Assembly: GCA_949361645.1 (NCBI GenBank)
Contig: OX442415.1
Coordinates: 24,223,790-24,287,789 of the forward strand
Origin: Spongilla lacustris
Lineage: Eukaryota > Porifera > Demospongiae > Spongillida > Spongillidae
Direction: 5' to 3'
Length of the DNA stretch: 64,000 bases
Every line of letters starts with the position of its first letter. Positions within the stretch are counted from its first letter, which is position 1. This document shows, piece after piece, positions 1 through 10,905 of this stretch. Both the position numbers and the translations under genes were made by a program. Below the pieces are notes generated by a model. That model worked only from the letters and a program-made list of their open reading frames with translations. It was not told the origin of the DNA and ran no database searches.

Positions 1-147
1 TGGTAGTGGCTGGGTGTGGCTATAGTAGTGGCTGGGTGTGGCTATAGTAGTGGCTGGGTGTGGCTATAGTAGTGGCTGGGTGTGGTTATGGTAGTGGTTG
101 GGTGTGGCTATATTAGTGGCCAGATGTGGCTATTAGTGGCTGGGTGA
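1..147. repeat. 22-bp G-rich minisatellite
   Basis: About six head-to-tail copies of a 22-bp unit (GTAGTGGCTGGGTGTGGC plus TATA), with later copies degenerate. The array runs off the left edge. No coding role is seen. Confidence 0.85.
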
Positions 148-300
148 GAGGAAGGTGTGCCCCTCCCACACAGTGTATACATGTACTACTGAAATTGTCT
201 TTTATTTTTATTATAGAGTAAGAGACACCAATAAAGAGCTCATGTGCTTACCACGAGCAAGCCCCACGGGAAAAGGTATATTCTGCCCTGCCCATGTATA

Positions 301-362
301 AAAATGGCACATGGTACTCCAATGAATGTGTAGCATTCTTCAAAATTACCATGTGCCATTTT
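301..362. other. perfect 16-bp stem hairpin
   Basis: AAAATGGCACATGGTA at 301-316 is the exact reverse complement of 347-362, with a 30-base loop. It lies downstream of the last recognised exon of the minus-strand receptor gene. It could be a MITE remnant or an RNA hairpin. No function can be assigned. Confidence 0.6.
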
Positions 363-766
363 GCTTGAGATATTCTATGGTACAAGTGAAACAGCATCTC
401 CAGCTGCAAAGATGAAGTGACAACATTTACATGTACAACAGGTATAGTGATGAAGCCTGTAATGATACCAGTAGTAGTGTCTGGGCGTGGCTATGGTGTA
501 TTGAAAAGATTAGCCGTAAACGTACATGGCAATGCAGCAATTTGTGTGCAACCATTAAATTCATTGTGCATGTAGGTGTAATCATGATTCTTCGAGGGTG
601 TGGTCAGATAAATGGGCATGTTCATAGGCTGATGATGCCCCCCCCCCCCCCCCCCCCCCCTCCCCCAGGGGGGCAGCCCATTTGTATGGTACACTACTTA
701 TAATGTACAGTGATGACAACATTAGGTAGTATCCTAGCAACACCAGCACTGTGTGCGGTAGCTCAC

Positions 767-3700
767 CCCTTGGTTTTGCAGCTTCTTAGAGGAGTCAACA
801 GTTGAGTATTCTGCTTCAGTGTTGGGACCATCAGGAAGAGGGGGAAGAGTATCATGATCACGAGAAGGAGGAGAAGGGGTATCATGATCCACACTTGTAG
901 GAGTGGCTGGGGTGGGACTGAAGTACAGACAGTCAGTACACTTTACTACAGTGATCCCCAGAGCCAGTCCCAACAATATGGAGCAATGACAGAGTTTAGT
1001 GTAATGAATGCAATTAATAACCAATGCACATGTACATAACACAGGCCTACAGCTCGCGGCTGTCTCATTTCTGGACATTGAACCTGTGACAAATAGCCCT
1101 ACACCCCTTACATAAAATGTGGTACCTAGCAACAGGGTTAATTACAGCCTTAGCAACCGACATGTTTGTAAAGTACTCTCCTTTACACTTGGGATCTTAC
1201 ATGTACTTTTATACTGCCTGGTGCTCTATTATGTTATAATGCCTGATGCTATTATATGTTACACACTCATGAATTCTGAGTGTGTTGTTTGAGGTCAGGT
1301 GATACAGATTGCTCTGGTACTTTTTCTGCCCTTATGAAGTACCCTGAAACTTGTATAAAGATAACTGAGATAGGTCAGCTCCTCCATTAAGGCTATCCCA
1401 TGATCTCCCCTATGCACATGAGGTACAACCTGTGCAGCAGAGCGTCCAATACACATGGCATAACAAATTTCCAGGGCAATATACATGTAGTAAGAGGTCA
1501 GGTTATAATTAGGCAATGCGTGTGAACTGAGGTGGGTTGGGGGGGGGGGGGGGGGGATATAGGTTGAATACGAGTATAGGGGGGAAGGGATAGAGTCTGT
1601 GATTGTGTTCTACAGCGTACATGTACATACTGAACAGCCTACATACATGTACCACTACTGAACAGCCTATTTACATGTACCACTACTGTACAGCCTACAC
1701 ACATGTACCACTACTGAACAGCCTACATACATGTACCACAACTGTACAGCCTACACACATGTACCACTACTGAACAGCCTACATACGTGTACCACTACTG
1801 TACAGCCTACACACATGTACCACTACTGAACAGCCTACATACAACCTGTGCAGCAGAGCGTCCTATACACATGGCATAACAAATTTCCAGGGCAATATAC
1901 ATGTAGTAAGAGGTCAGGTTATAATTAGCCAATGCGTGTGAACTGAGGTGGGTTGGGGGGGGGGGGGGGGGGGGGGGACATAGGTTGAATACGAGTACAG
2001 GGGGGAAGGGATAGAGTCCGTGATTGTGTTCTACAGCCTACATGTACATACTGAACAGCCTACACACATGTACCACTACTGTACAGCCTACATACATGTA
2101 CCACTACTGTACCTCTTTAATGGTACTTCATCACGTGGTTTGGCTGCAAATATAAATATTTAAATTTAGGACAGTGTCAGAAGTAACTTACATGTACTAT
2201 TTCGCTTTTTTAGGACAATGAATACAATCAGGATGATAATGATGATGACAATCACAAGGAAGATGACTCCTCCCACTACTCCACCTACTATTGGACCAAT
2301 AGCAGACGCTGTGAAGAAAGAAACAATGCGGTAACACAGGTGTGAGGGAGGAGGGATGGGGAGGAGGGAGGGCACATTCATAGTCAAGTTAAAAGCATTA
2401 GTTATCCCCTTGCATGGCATTGTTATTCATTTCTTGCAAGTCATTTGTGAGTTGTACATGTATCTAACAGGCAGGAAATGAATAATGCTCAGGATACAAG
2501 GAAATAATTGATGCTTTTAACTTGGCTTTGAATGGTTAACTATACTTGTATACATACATGTACATGTACAAGTAAAGTTAATGACTCATACACACATGTA
2601 GTCTACACACATATAAGTCATGACATATAGCCTGCACACATGTAACTCATGGCACAAAACCTACACACATATAAGTCATGGCACATAGCCTATACACACA
2701 TATGTCATGGCACATAGCCTACACACATGTACATGTAAGTCATGGCACATAACCTGTAAACGTTGTATCTGAAAAATGCATATACATGCACATTTGCACA
2801 CAATGGGGTAATTTAGAACAAGAGCTCTCCATGCAGCAACTACATGTATGTGTTAGTACATGGCAATCTACAGGTACAGGTAGGATACTTGCCTGCTGTA
2901 GTGGATGTGCCTATTGGTGCTGTTGGTGTAGCAGTTGGTGTGGAGGTGAGGGGACACTTGAGGTGGTTGGAAAGGATGGGCTAGAGGCTGGCCATACATG
3001 TACGTGTGTACATAAAGGAAAAAAATAAAACATCTTATACACAATATAATGTATAGGACACTCTGAAACAAAAAAGAAAGCCCCCATGTATATATACAAT
3101 GTATAAAATCACAAGGGCACTATGTACATGTACATGTAACTGATGCCATTTCCTGCTGACAAGATACATGTACATGTAAGCGGCAGCTACAATTCTCTTT
3201 TTAAATCTCTTATACATGATGTATTAACATGTAGGTATGCAGCTTTAATTGTGGGCTGCAAGTACTTATGTACATATGCAAAGCTGAAATCACTAGGTGA
3301 GACCTTCCATGTTGAAATAGAAACTTTTTTACACAAGTGAAGAGACTATCCATGTCAGTATTAAAAGTCTGTATATTGATCACCCCTGAGAACCACGCAA
3401 GGTTTTACCCGATGGCATTTGCCTTAAAAACATGTAGGTACAGTACTGTTTTACCACAGCTGCTCATTGTTAGCATGACTCACACCATTTCTTGTGATGA
3501 TTCAATGTGAAAAGTATGCTGTAGTGACCTGCAGTTAAAGTCGCATCCGCACTGCATACCAACCTATAGCATCTCTGTCTTACAGTGTAGCTTCTGAACA
3601 CGCAGGGCCTAGCAGTCTTTCTCAGCACATTATATCCCACGAGGCCCCCTAGATTATATTCCACATGGCCCCCTACATTATACCCCTTATGACCCCCCCC

Positions 3701-4169
3701 CCCCCCCACACACACACACACATTATACCTCACATGGTAAAAAAGGTCATTGTTACTTTTGAAAACCTACAAACATATAAGTCATGGCACATAGCCTATA
3801 CACACATATGTCATGGCACATAGCCTACACACATGATGATGATGACCTGGTACAAACCAAGCGTTGCTGAAGATACATTTATACATGAGCACTTACATGT
3901 TCTTCTGTAGACTGATGTCACATTGCTGGTCCCAGCACAGTTGATGGCCACCACAGAGACAGCATAGAGTGTGTCACTGGTCAGTCCAGTGAAGGTGTGG
4001 GTGTACAGTGATGATCCATTATCAGGTATGACCACAGGACTACTGCTGGCATTGATACTGACATTGTAGCTGGTAGGAACACCACCAGTAGTGGGAGGGG
4101 CCCAGGCCACTGTTAGCTGGTCCACAGATGGACTACTTAGTGTTAGTGTCCCAACAGGACCAGGGAAGA
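767..4169 (-). CDS. FN3-domain transmembrane receptor, 3' exons (5' part missing)
   Basis: Minus-strand multi-exon gene, read from splice signals. Exon 4169-3897 (273 nt, acceptor CAG, donor GTAAGT) encodes one fibronectin type III domain, with core VDQLTVAWAPP, YNVSINA and YAVSVVAINCAGTS. A Ser/Thr/Pro-rich stalk exon lies near 2960-2893 and would use a GC-type donor (GCAAGT). Exon 2308-2192 (117 nt) encodes one membrane span, GPIVGGVVGGVIFLVIVIII onward, followed by a KKR stop-transfer. Exon 917-767 (151 nt) encodes a Pro-rich cytoplasmic tail with an EYSTVD tyrosine motif. The FN3 and TM exons both begin and end in phase 1, as is usual for shuffled extracellular modules. TM and tail phases do not join directly, so at least one small exon in between is unseen. 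The 5' end would lie beyond the N gap. The role is inferred: cell-surface adhesion or signalling. No specific ortholog is recognised. Confidence 0.72.
1423..2110. repeat. tandem ~420-bp duplication with 28-bp minisatellite
   Basis: A block at about 1423-1640 (including a poly-G run) recurs at about 1840-2060. After each block comes an array of a 28-bp unit (ACAGCCTACACACATGTACC plus ACTACTGA) at 1633-1834 and again at 2045-2110. It sits in an intron of the FN3 receptor gene. Confidence 0.8.
2585..2755. repeat. ~30-bp minisatellite, intronic
   Basis: Repeated CACATATAAGTCATGGCACA plus TAGCCTA units, about five degenerate copies, in a receptor intron. Two further copies of the same unit occur at 3770-3835 in another intron. 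Confidence 0.75.
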
Positions 4170-4291
4170 CTGGGAGGGGGAGGAGGGTAATTTATATCGT
4201 AGGAATGTGTCAGTTACATGTAGTATGACATTAACATGGCCCATTTGCTACAAATTGCTTTCAAAGAGATATTGGCACTGTGAAAAATGTT

Positions 4292-4491
4292 NNNNNNNNN
4301 NNNNNNNNNNNNNNNNNNNNNNNNNNNNNNNNNNNNNNNNNNNNNNNNNNNNNNNNNNNNNNNNNNNNNNNNNNNNNNNNNNNNNNNNNNNNNNNNNNNN
4401 NNNNNNNNNNNNNNNNNNNNNNNNNNNNNNNNNNNNNNNNNNNNNNNNNNNNNNNNNNNNNNNNNNNNNNNNNNNNNNNNNNNNNNNNNNN
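4292..4491. other. assembly gap (200 N)
   Basis: A run of 200 N between the receptor gene and duplication unit 1. The round length suggests a placeholder, so order and distance across it are unproven. In 4492-4621 I see no gene or repeat and no match to the later units. Confidence 0.98.
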
Positions 4492-4962
4492 AGAATCAGA
4501 TGGACTTTAGCGAGCGTATTTGGATACAGTAGTCGAGTACCTACAACTTAGTAAAACTGCCGACGCTTAGAAAGCTCAGACAACAGAGAAACGCTCACTC
4601 GTTTTCACGCTCGAACCTAAAGAAAAGTTTCTTCATCTGGATCTGATAAGATAAGATTCGCTCGGATAAGAGGTTTATTGCTCCTCACGATTGAAGCGTA
4701 ATGATAGCCGTTATGCGGAAGCACTAGAACCACCAAGTTACACACTTACTGACGAGTTGGATTTGTTTTGTAAGAGGAGTTATGTAGCAACTTAGTTATA
4801 TTAAAATAGTTAGCAATAGCCCACAACAGATTTTATCGGCCCGTGGAAGACATAAAAGTTAGGATATAGTAAACCTTTGCTTGTAGTTGAACACGTTCTA
4901 CATGTATATATATATAATTATAATATATAATTATATAGTGCTCTATACAGTTTTTCTCCCAA

Positions 4963-5250
4963 ATGCTTGGGTTTGTTTTCTTCAAAATGCCGTCACATCG
5001 ATCGCGAAGAGAAAAGAATCGTGCTAAGAAGATTGCCAAGTTAAATGATGACAGTTGTGCTGACGAGTCGCAAGATATTGAATGTGAGGAGCGTGACAGT
5101 TTTCAGAGAAAAAAAAAAAGAAGAAAACTTGTGATAGGAATCGCTACAAAGCCAATCCTGAGAGTAAGAAAGGCCTACTATGATCAAAAATCGAGAACTG
5201 ATTTTAGCAGCAGGCAAATCCAAAGGCCAAGAGAGATATCTCAAGGATAA
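4963..5250 (+). CDS. small Lys/Arg-rich ORF, unit 1 copy
   Basis: 95-residue ORF with a real ATG. Its strongly basic N-terminal half contains SRREKNRAKKIAKLNDD, then an acidic patch and an RKKKRR cluster. The style recalls the basic leader of ORFs in invertebrate Helitron-like elements, but this is only an impression. The copies in units 2 and 3 keep this leader frame from the equivalent upstream ATG but diverge after a poly-A run whose length varies. It may be a decaying first exon or transposon relic. No partner exon was found. Confidence 0.3.
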   Translation: MLGFVFFKMPSHRSRREKNRAKKIAKLNDDSCADESQDIECEERDSFQRKKKRRKLVIGIATKPILRVRKAYYDQKSRTDFSSRQIQRPREISQG

Positions 5251-5551
5251 ACAGCTTCAGGAAAAGACGAGTTTGGAGAGTTTGCAATGTATACCGTTTG
5301 GCTGCATGCGCGTGTGCATTATTCGTCTGCCTCCTTCCTCCTGTATGCATGCCATATATGGTGTTCAATGTGGTCTTAAACCTTGTCATACATATAGCTT
5401 CTATGGCTGCTAAAACATGCACATGGACCTCCAAACCTCCATGATGCTCTCCTGCTTTCAGCTGGAACCTATTACATGCAGCTCTTTTAAGAACTAACAC
5501 TTCCTGTATGAATCCATGTTCTCATGCATGCAGCGTATAAAAATGAGTGAA

Positions 5552-5856
5552 ACAAGATATAAAAATTTAATTAAAATAAAATTGGTGATGTAGGATTTGT
5601 AGACAGCAATTGAGTAAAAAATAAGGAAACAAGGAATTACGGATATTATGCATTCATTAATATAAATTATAAATATTACGTACATACCTACATTTAATAT
5701 TTAGCACTAAATTTCAGGCAGGAAGATTTGCTAAATAACTGTATTATTTATAATTTATATTAATGAATGCATAATATCCGTAATTCCTTGTTTCTTTTTA
5801 CTCAATTGCTGTACCGACATCACCAATTTTATCTTAATTAAATTTTTATATCTTGT
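5552..5856. mobile_element. palindromic MITE, unit 1 copy
   Basis: 305-bp AT-rich element. The outer bases ACAAGATATAAAAATTTAAT are mirrored at the right end as ATTAAATTTTTATATCTTGT, and the arms of about 125 bp are inverted repeats around a ~50-bp centre. It lies 24 bp downstream of the TRIM-NHL stop codon, so a TRIM transcript would carry a long hairpin in its 3' UTR. No coding capacity. Confidence 0.8.
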
Positions 5857-5879
5857 CATATTACATCATCATTACAACA

Positions 5880-8304
5880 TTATATAGCATACTTCAATAC
5901 AGTATTAGCACCACAGTTTGCTACATATAGACTGCCACTTATAGAGTCTAGAATAACCCCACCAGGTTGTTTGAGATTGCCAAAAGTGTGGATCTTGTTT
6001 CCTTGAGGATCAAAGATGGAGAGACAGTTGCTACCCATCTCACTGACAAGGCTGTAACCTTCTTCATCAACTGCTATTCCAGATGGAGCATTTACATCTC
6101 CATACGATCTGACATAGGTCCCCTTATTAAGTGTGAAGACTTTGATGATATTAGAACCATAGGCTGCAATGTGAATGTTCTCTTGAGGGTCCAAGGCAAG
6201 ACCACGTGGATACTGAAAACCTTGTTTACCAGAGACATTACCATTTATTGTCAACAGCCATTTGCCATTTTGATCCAATATTACTACTCTGTGGTTGTAC
6301 CAATCAGAAACAATCATCCTATCTTTGTGGTCAACAATAAGTGATACTGGTCCATTAAATTGTCCCTGACCTGCTGATACATGTACCTTGTGACCAAACT
6401 TCTGCAGGAACTGTCCTCCTGTTGTCAGCTTCTGTATACGATCATTGCCACGGTCAGCAACATACATCACATCTCCCTTGATGAATATACCATGTGGTCT
6501 ACTGAACTGACCATCACCACTCCCACCACTACCTATGGTTCTCTTTTGATGACCAGCTTGATCAAACACATGAATACTGTTATCATCAACACATGCTACA
6601 TAGATGTCTCCACAGTCATGGATGGCAATACTTGATGGACCAGCACTACAATTGATAACCTGCTGGGGGTTACATAAGGAGAGGTAGTTAGGCTTACATG
6701 TAGGCTTAGGCCTCACATAAAGGTCATGAGGACTGTTCTGTACATGTTGACCATCCATTGGGATGACCAGCTGGTGAGGACCAGCAGTCTGAGGGGTGAG
6801 GGTGATAGTGTAGGTACCATCCCCATGGTCCTCCACCTCTCCATACACAACTGCTCCATCATGTGACTTGGGCCTCAGCTCAGCCTTCACCTGCAGACCA
6901 CCATATGGGTACCTCTCTCCCTTTGAGGTCTTGGTCTCCACTTTAACACAGTACACTTCTCTCACCTTGGCTGCTGACCCAGAAGACCATGTGCTTTGTG
7001 ATGGAGACGGATATGAGTCCATTACATCACCAAATACAGAAAGTTCCTTAATGAGGAAATCAGTTGGTAGGGACACATGTATGTCACTGTACTGACTGGG
7101 AGTGAGGGACACATTCCCAATCTTCTTCAGGGTGGCCTTCAGTTCAGTGGGTAGCAGTCCTCCAAGAGCAACCACCTCATGGTCAGTGTGGGTCTGGAGG
7201 ATGTGGGAGGTCTTCTCAGTGTAGCGACCAATCTCATCTAGCATCTTCACAAACTGTTCCTTCTGGAGGGTCAGAAACGTTGTCTTGGAAAGTGAAATAG
7301 CCTCCAGCCCCGATAGTAGTTTCTTCTTTCTTTCCTCTATGGTTTGGTGGAGCTGTTCAAAGGCTTGGTTTATGAGCAGTGTAGTATTCTCTCTGGAAGT
7401 CTCAACCTGTTCTGCCATCTTGTCACTGCCATCAATGGCACTGGTCAGCTTTGAGGTCACTTTTTGTGCACACACAAGTGCCTCTCTCATTCCATCTCTG
7501 TGGACCTTTGCAATATTGCACACATCAGCAATCCTGTGGTCCTTGTGAAGGACTAGGGTACAGTCTCTGCAGGCCAGACATTGGCAAGTCTCACAGTAGA
7601 ATTTCAACTCTTCTTTCTGGTGATGAGGTTGGGAGCAGAGATGTTCAGTTGGTGTCATGATGGACGGAAGTAGTCTGAGTGACTCCTTGTCCAGTCCAAC
7701 CATCTGGTGAGTATTGAATATTTTATTGCGTTTGTGGTATTTATGGCAGAAGGTACACAGGAAGTGACCACTTAGACCACATGTACAACAGAACACCACT
7801 GCAGGCCCCTTGCCTCCATCAATGCAAGCATCACATGACTTTTCACCACCCCTGCCAACCTTGGACATGCACCCAGCCACCTCCACTTCAAAGCCAAGAT
7901 GGAGGTTCTGAGGTATAACATTGACTCCACCCTCTGGTATGGTGATACTTCTCTGACAGGTAGGACACTCCATGTTCTGCTTGGTCCCAGACCTCTCTAT
8001 CTTCTTATGTAGACACTGGGCACAGAAGGAGTGGAGACATGGAAGGATCCTGGGATCCCTGTAGGGCTTAGAGCACAGCTGGCATATGGTATGTGGAGGG
8101 AAGAGGGCAGAGCTGTGGAGCAAAGACAGTTACGTACACGGGAGTCTAGGCTTATTGATTGGGTTAATTTCCACAAGAGTGACGAGACCGTAGGCCTACA
8201 CCTTACTTTGCGCTACGTTTACCTTCTTACCAGCTATTTGTACACTCCCGTTCCTCGACTTCTGCTAAAGGTGTGGCTTTAGGATCCAGCTGCTGAGAAG
8301 CCAT
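5880..8304 (-). CDS. TRIM-NHL protein, copy 1 (two exons)
   Basis: Exon 1 is 8304-8231 (ATG, MASQQLDPKATPLAEV..., donor GTAAGA). Exon 2 is 8112-5880 (acceptor TTTGCTCCACAG). Phase 2 joining gives a cysteine, and the protein is about 768 residues. The order is a C3HC4 RING (CQLC...CLHSFCAQC...CPTC), a first B-box-like Cys/His module, a B-box 2 (CSQPHHQ...CETCQCLACRDC...H), a coiled coil, a filamin/ABP280 repeat (GDGTYTITLTPQTAGPHQL), and six NHL repeats closing a beta-propeller at the C terminus. This is the TRIM2/TRIM3/TRIM71 architecture. Family members act as E3 ubiquitin ligases and many bind RNA through the NHL surface; which applies here is unknown. All RING zinc ligands are visible and there is no internal stop. 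The intron is 118 bp. Confidence 0.93.
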
Positions 8305-8554
8305 ATTGACATCCGCTATAAAACGCCCACGAGAGGAATCGTGCCGTGTCGTGAATATTATTATAAAAGCGCAACCCTGGAATTAACTTTTTTCCCCCCT
8401 ACCGAACCGAAAGGCAAAGACGATTATTGCCAAGTCGCCAGACCGTTTGCTTTAAAGAAAGCTCGCGTACTTTTCATGATTACTTTGTCTCCATAGTCAT
8501 CTTGTATATTAAACTAGCTACAACTTCCTACAAGTAACATTCTCTATGAGAAAG

Positions 8555-8701
8555 TTGGTGGTATATAGGACAATACATTGTTCAGTCATGCATGCATGTG
8601 CTAAATAATATAGGACTATTTCGTTTTTCCTTATCAGTCATTCAACCCTTGTTTCCCTGCTTTTTACACCACTATTGCCTTCAAATCCTATATACCACCA
8701 A
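8555..8701. repeat. inverted repeat, MITE-like
   Basis: TTGGTGGTATATAGGA at 8555-8570 is the exact reverse complement of 8686-8701, with 115 bases between. It is conserved at 35800-35946 and 49843-49989. It is a small noncoding inverted-repeat element in the 5' flank of TRIM-NHL. No target duplication was established. Confidence 0.55.
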
Positions 8702-8962
8702 TATTTACTTAAAAAGAGCAAATCAAACCTTTTTCGAAGGGATTCAATGATCTAACGAAGTGCAGGAGTTCCGCCCCAGACTCCGATGAGGGAGCTTCCA
8801 GTGCAATTTCTAAACGAATGAACGGTGAGTTCAGTACTACCATAGATTTTAACCAAGCGTTTGGACCATTATCGCGGGGATTTATCGGCGCTTTGACCAT
8901 GCATGTAGGCTGAGCTCTTGATCTGTGGCTCCCCAGCCTCGATCTGTTTTTGCGTACTTTTT

Positions 8963-8964
<2 letters not shown>

Positions 8965-9008
<44 letters not shown>
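8965..9008. repeat. poly-C tract (44), copy-variable
   Basis: Uninterrupted C run. The same site has 35 C at 36214-36248 and 26 C at 50253-50278. Length varies by copy, from slippage or base-calling. Confidence 0.9.
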
Positions 9009-9010
<2 letters not shown>

Positions 9011-10146
9011 ATCCTGGATCCGCCGCTGTCTGGCCATCCTCTATGGTCGTCTCAGCATGATTTTGGTACGGGCCAATGCTGGAGCTATTGTAATGAGATC
9101 ATACCTGCGTTTAATGACATTATTTTATTGTATTAATAGTAGCATTAGTGTTATAGCTGTTGTTTAGTGGTGTTATTTGTAATCATAGTGTACTATGTGT
9201 TATTGCAATTACAGTAATAGTTAATAATCCTTAGACAAACCCCTTTAACCGTGTCAACAAGGCCGCAGACAACGAGATTTTAGAGCTTACATTGTTTTGG
9301 CTGACTGCAACACACGAATGAGTGCTGTCTTTGTGTCTGCTGCATGCCAACGCAAACCAATACGGTACAAGTGCGCCTATTGATCCCGTTACAAATACAG
9401 TAGGTACGGATCCTCTTATCGGGATTCGGTTAAAAAACGAATTAGTGTTTCAATTAGCTTTACAATGTAGTTTTTGAATTTAATCAGCCATTGACATTGT
9501 AGTTGGGCGTCCAAGATTTGTACCCATCTGATAGCATTGTTAGCTATATAGCCCACACTCGCTAACAAATCTTGGTATACATGTAGACTTGAATCTTAAT
9601 ACCCGACCCCAGTTACCATTGCTACTGGCATTAGCAAGCTGACATGATTATTTACAATAATCATGTTAACTGGTATAACCGCGAGCGTTCCGATAAGCGG
9701 ATCCCTGCTGTGTAATTAATTACTTGTAAAGCGTTGTGGCTTTTAGCTGGTATAAACGTTTTGTGCCTATTTCTCTGTGATGCCAACCTCTGCATGCATG
9801 GCAGTAAATTAGCCAGTATGCCACGTGCACATTGTTCGCACAGACGTTATAATTACGTGGCTATAATCAGCATGTGGATGTGCATGTATTTTAGAGCACG
9901 CATTTAGTACTTGATATAACATACGTACAGTACTGACATTCCATATATAATGCGCGTTCACACATGCGTGCGTGCATGTATATACGCCATGCGTCATGCA
10001 CATGTCGTGATCGGCGTCCGTTTCCATATCGATCCGCTACTTTTAATTAGTGTCTCCACAGTTGGTGGTAAGCTGCTTCAAGGAGCAAAAAAAACACGGT
10101 AACGCAGCGAAAACTGAATTCTGCCGGTCAGCCAGGCTTAGATATA

Positions 10147-10240
10147 CAATTCGTGCATGGCCTATCGTGCATGGCCTAACTAACTAACTAACTGTCGTGC
10201 ATGCATGGCCTAACTAACTGTCGTGCATGGCCTAACTAAC
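10147..10240 (+). repeat. 22-bp VNTR, alpha 1
   Basis: About three to four interrupted copies of a 22-bp unit (TGTCGTGCATGGCC followed by TAACTAAC), upstream of the nine-exon gene. Confidence 0.85.
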
Positions 10241-10905
10241 AGTTTTGTTTTAAAATAACATCAATGTACGTTAGAATAAACAGCTAGCTAAGCCTTACGA
10301 ATAGAGGGTGGGGTAGGCTAGGGAAGATTGGAGTTCAGGTGATCAGTGCATGCCGGGTTTCAGTTGCCGACGAAATTGCGATAGGTTATGTTATGTTGTG
10401 TGTGTGTGTGTGTCACTGTGTGTGCCAGTGTGTGTATTGTGCATGCATATTATTTGTTTCTAGTTCTGCTACACCGCAAGGAAGAATGGCCTTGTTACGT
10501 ATTGTAACTAGCTCACGGCGTCGTCTCTGACGCTTAATATATATGATCACGTGATCGACGCTCAATGTCTTTCAAAAATAATAACTTACCCCCAAGAATA
10601 CATGGTCGAACGTGTTAACTGAAATACATGTATAGTCTTGAAATACACGTATATAGATAATATTATAATATTCTCATACACCGAAACTACAATCCGCTTT
10701 CAGACTCAAGTCACTTGTGAATAACGAAATAACATGGGCCGATGCGACGAATGCAGATGTTTTATTCTTACATGCTTCTCTGGAAGGAGGTGTAAACGGT
10801 ACGGATATGGCCGGTCATTAACGTTTATGCTTCCGTATACTCTGTCATTATTCCGTACTCGACGACCCCAGCTGTACTCGCGCGCATGCAAAGCTACAGG
10901 ACGAA

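Larger units (their letters stand above)
8305..9204. other. intergenic 5' flank of TRIM-NHL, unit 1
   Basis: Divergent spacer between the TRIM-NHL gene (-) and sub-repeat alpha (+). It holds the 8555/8686 inverted repeat and a 44-base poly-C tract at 8965-9008. No convincing gene. A 63-codon minus ORF at 8709-8900 also appears in unit 3 but not in unit 2, so it is probably chance. Equivalent spacers lie at 35541-36440 and 49584-50437. Confidence 0.6.

Noticed and set aside
4963..5250. Confident assignment of the Lys/Arg-rich ORF to a Helitron
   Set aside because: Only compositional similarity; no Rep/helicase sequence or Helitron terminus is visible nearby.
5967..7660. Plus-strand ORFs inside the TRIM-NHL genes
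   Set aside because: Antisense shadows of a conserved coding exon with no family match.
8918..9167. Poly-proline ORFs at the poly-C tracts (also 36167-36407, 50206-50437, 431-703, 30130-30393)
   Set aside because: The tract length differs between copies without regard to frame.
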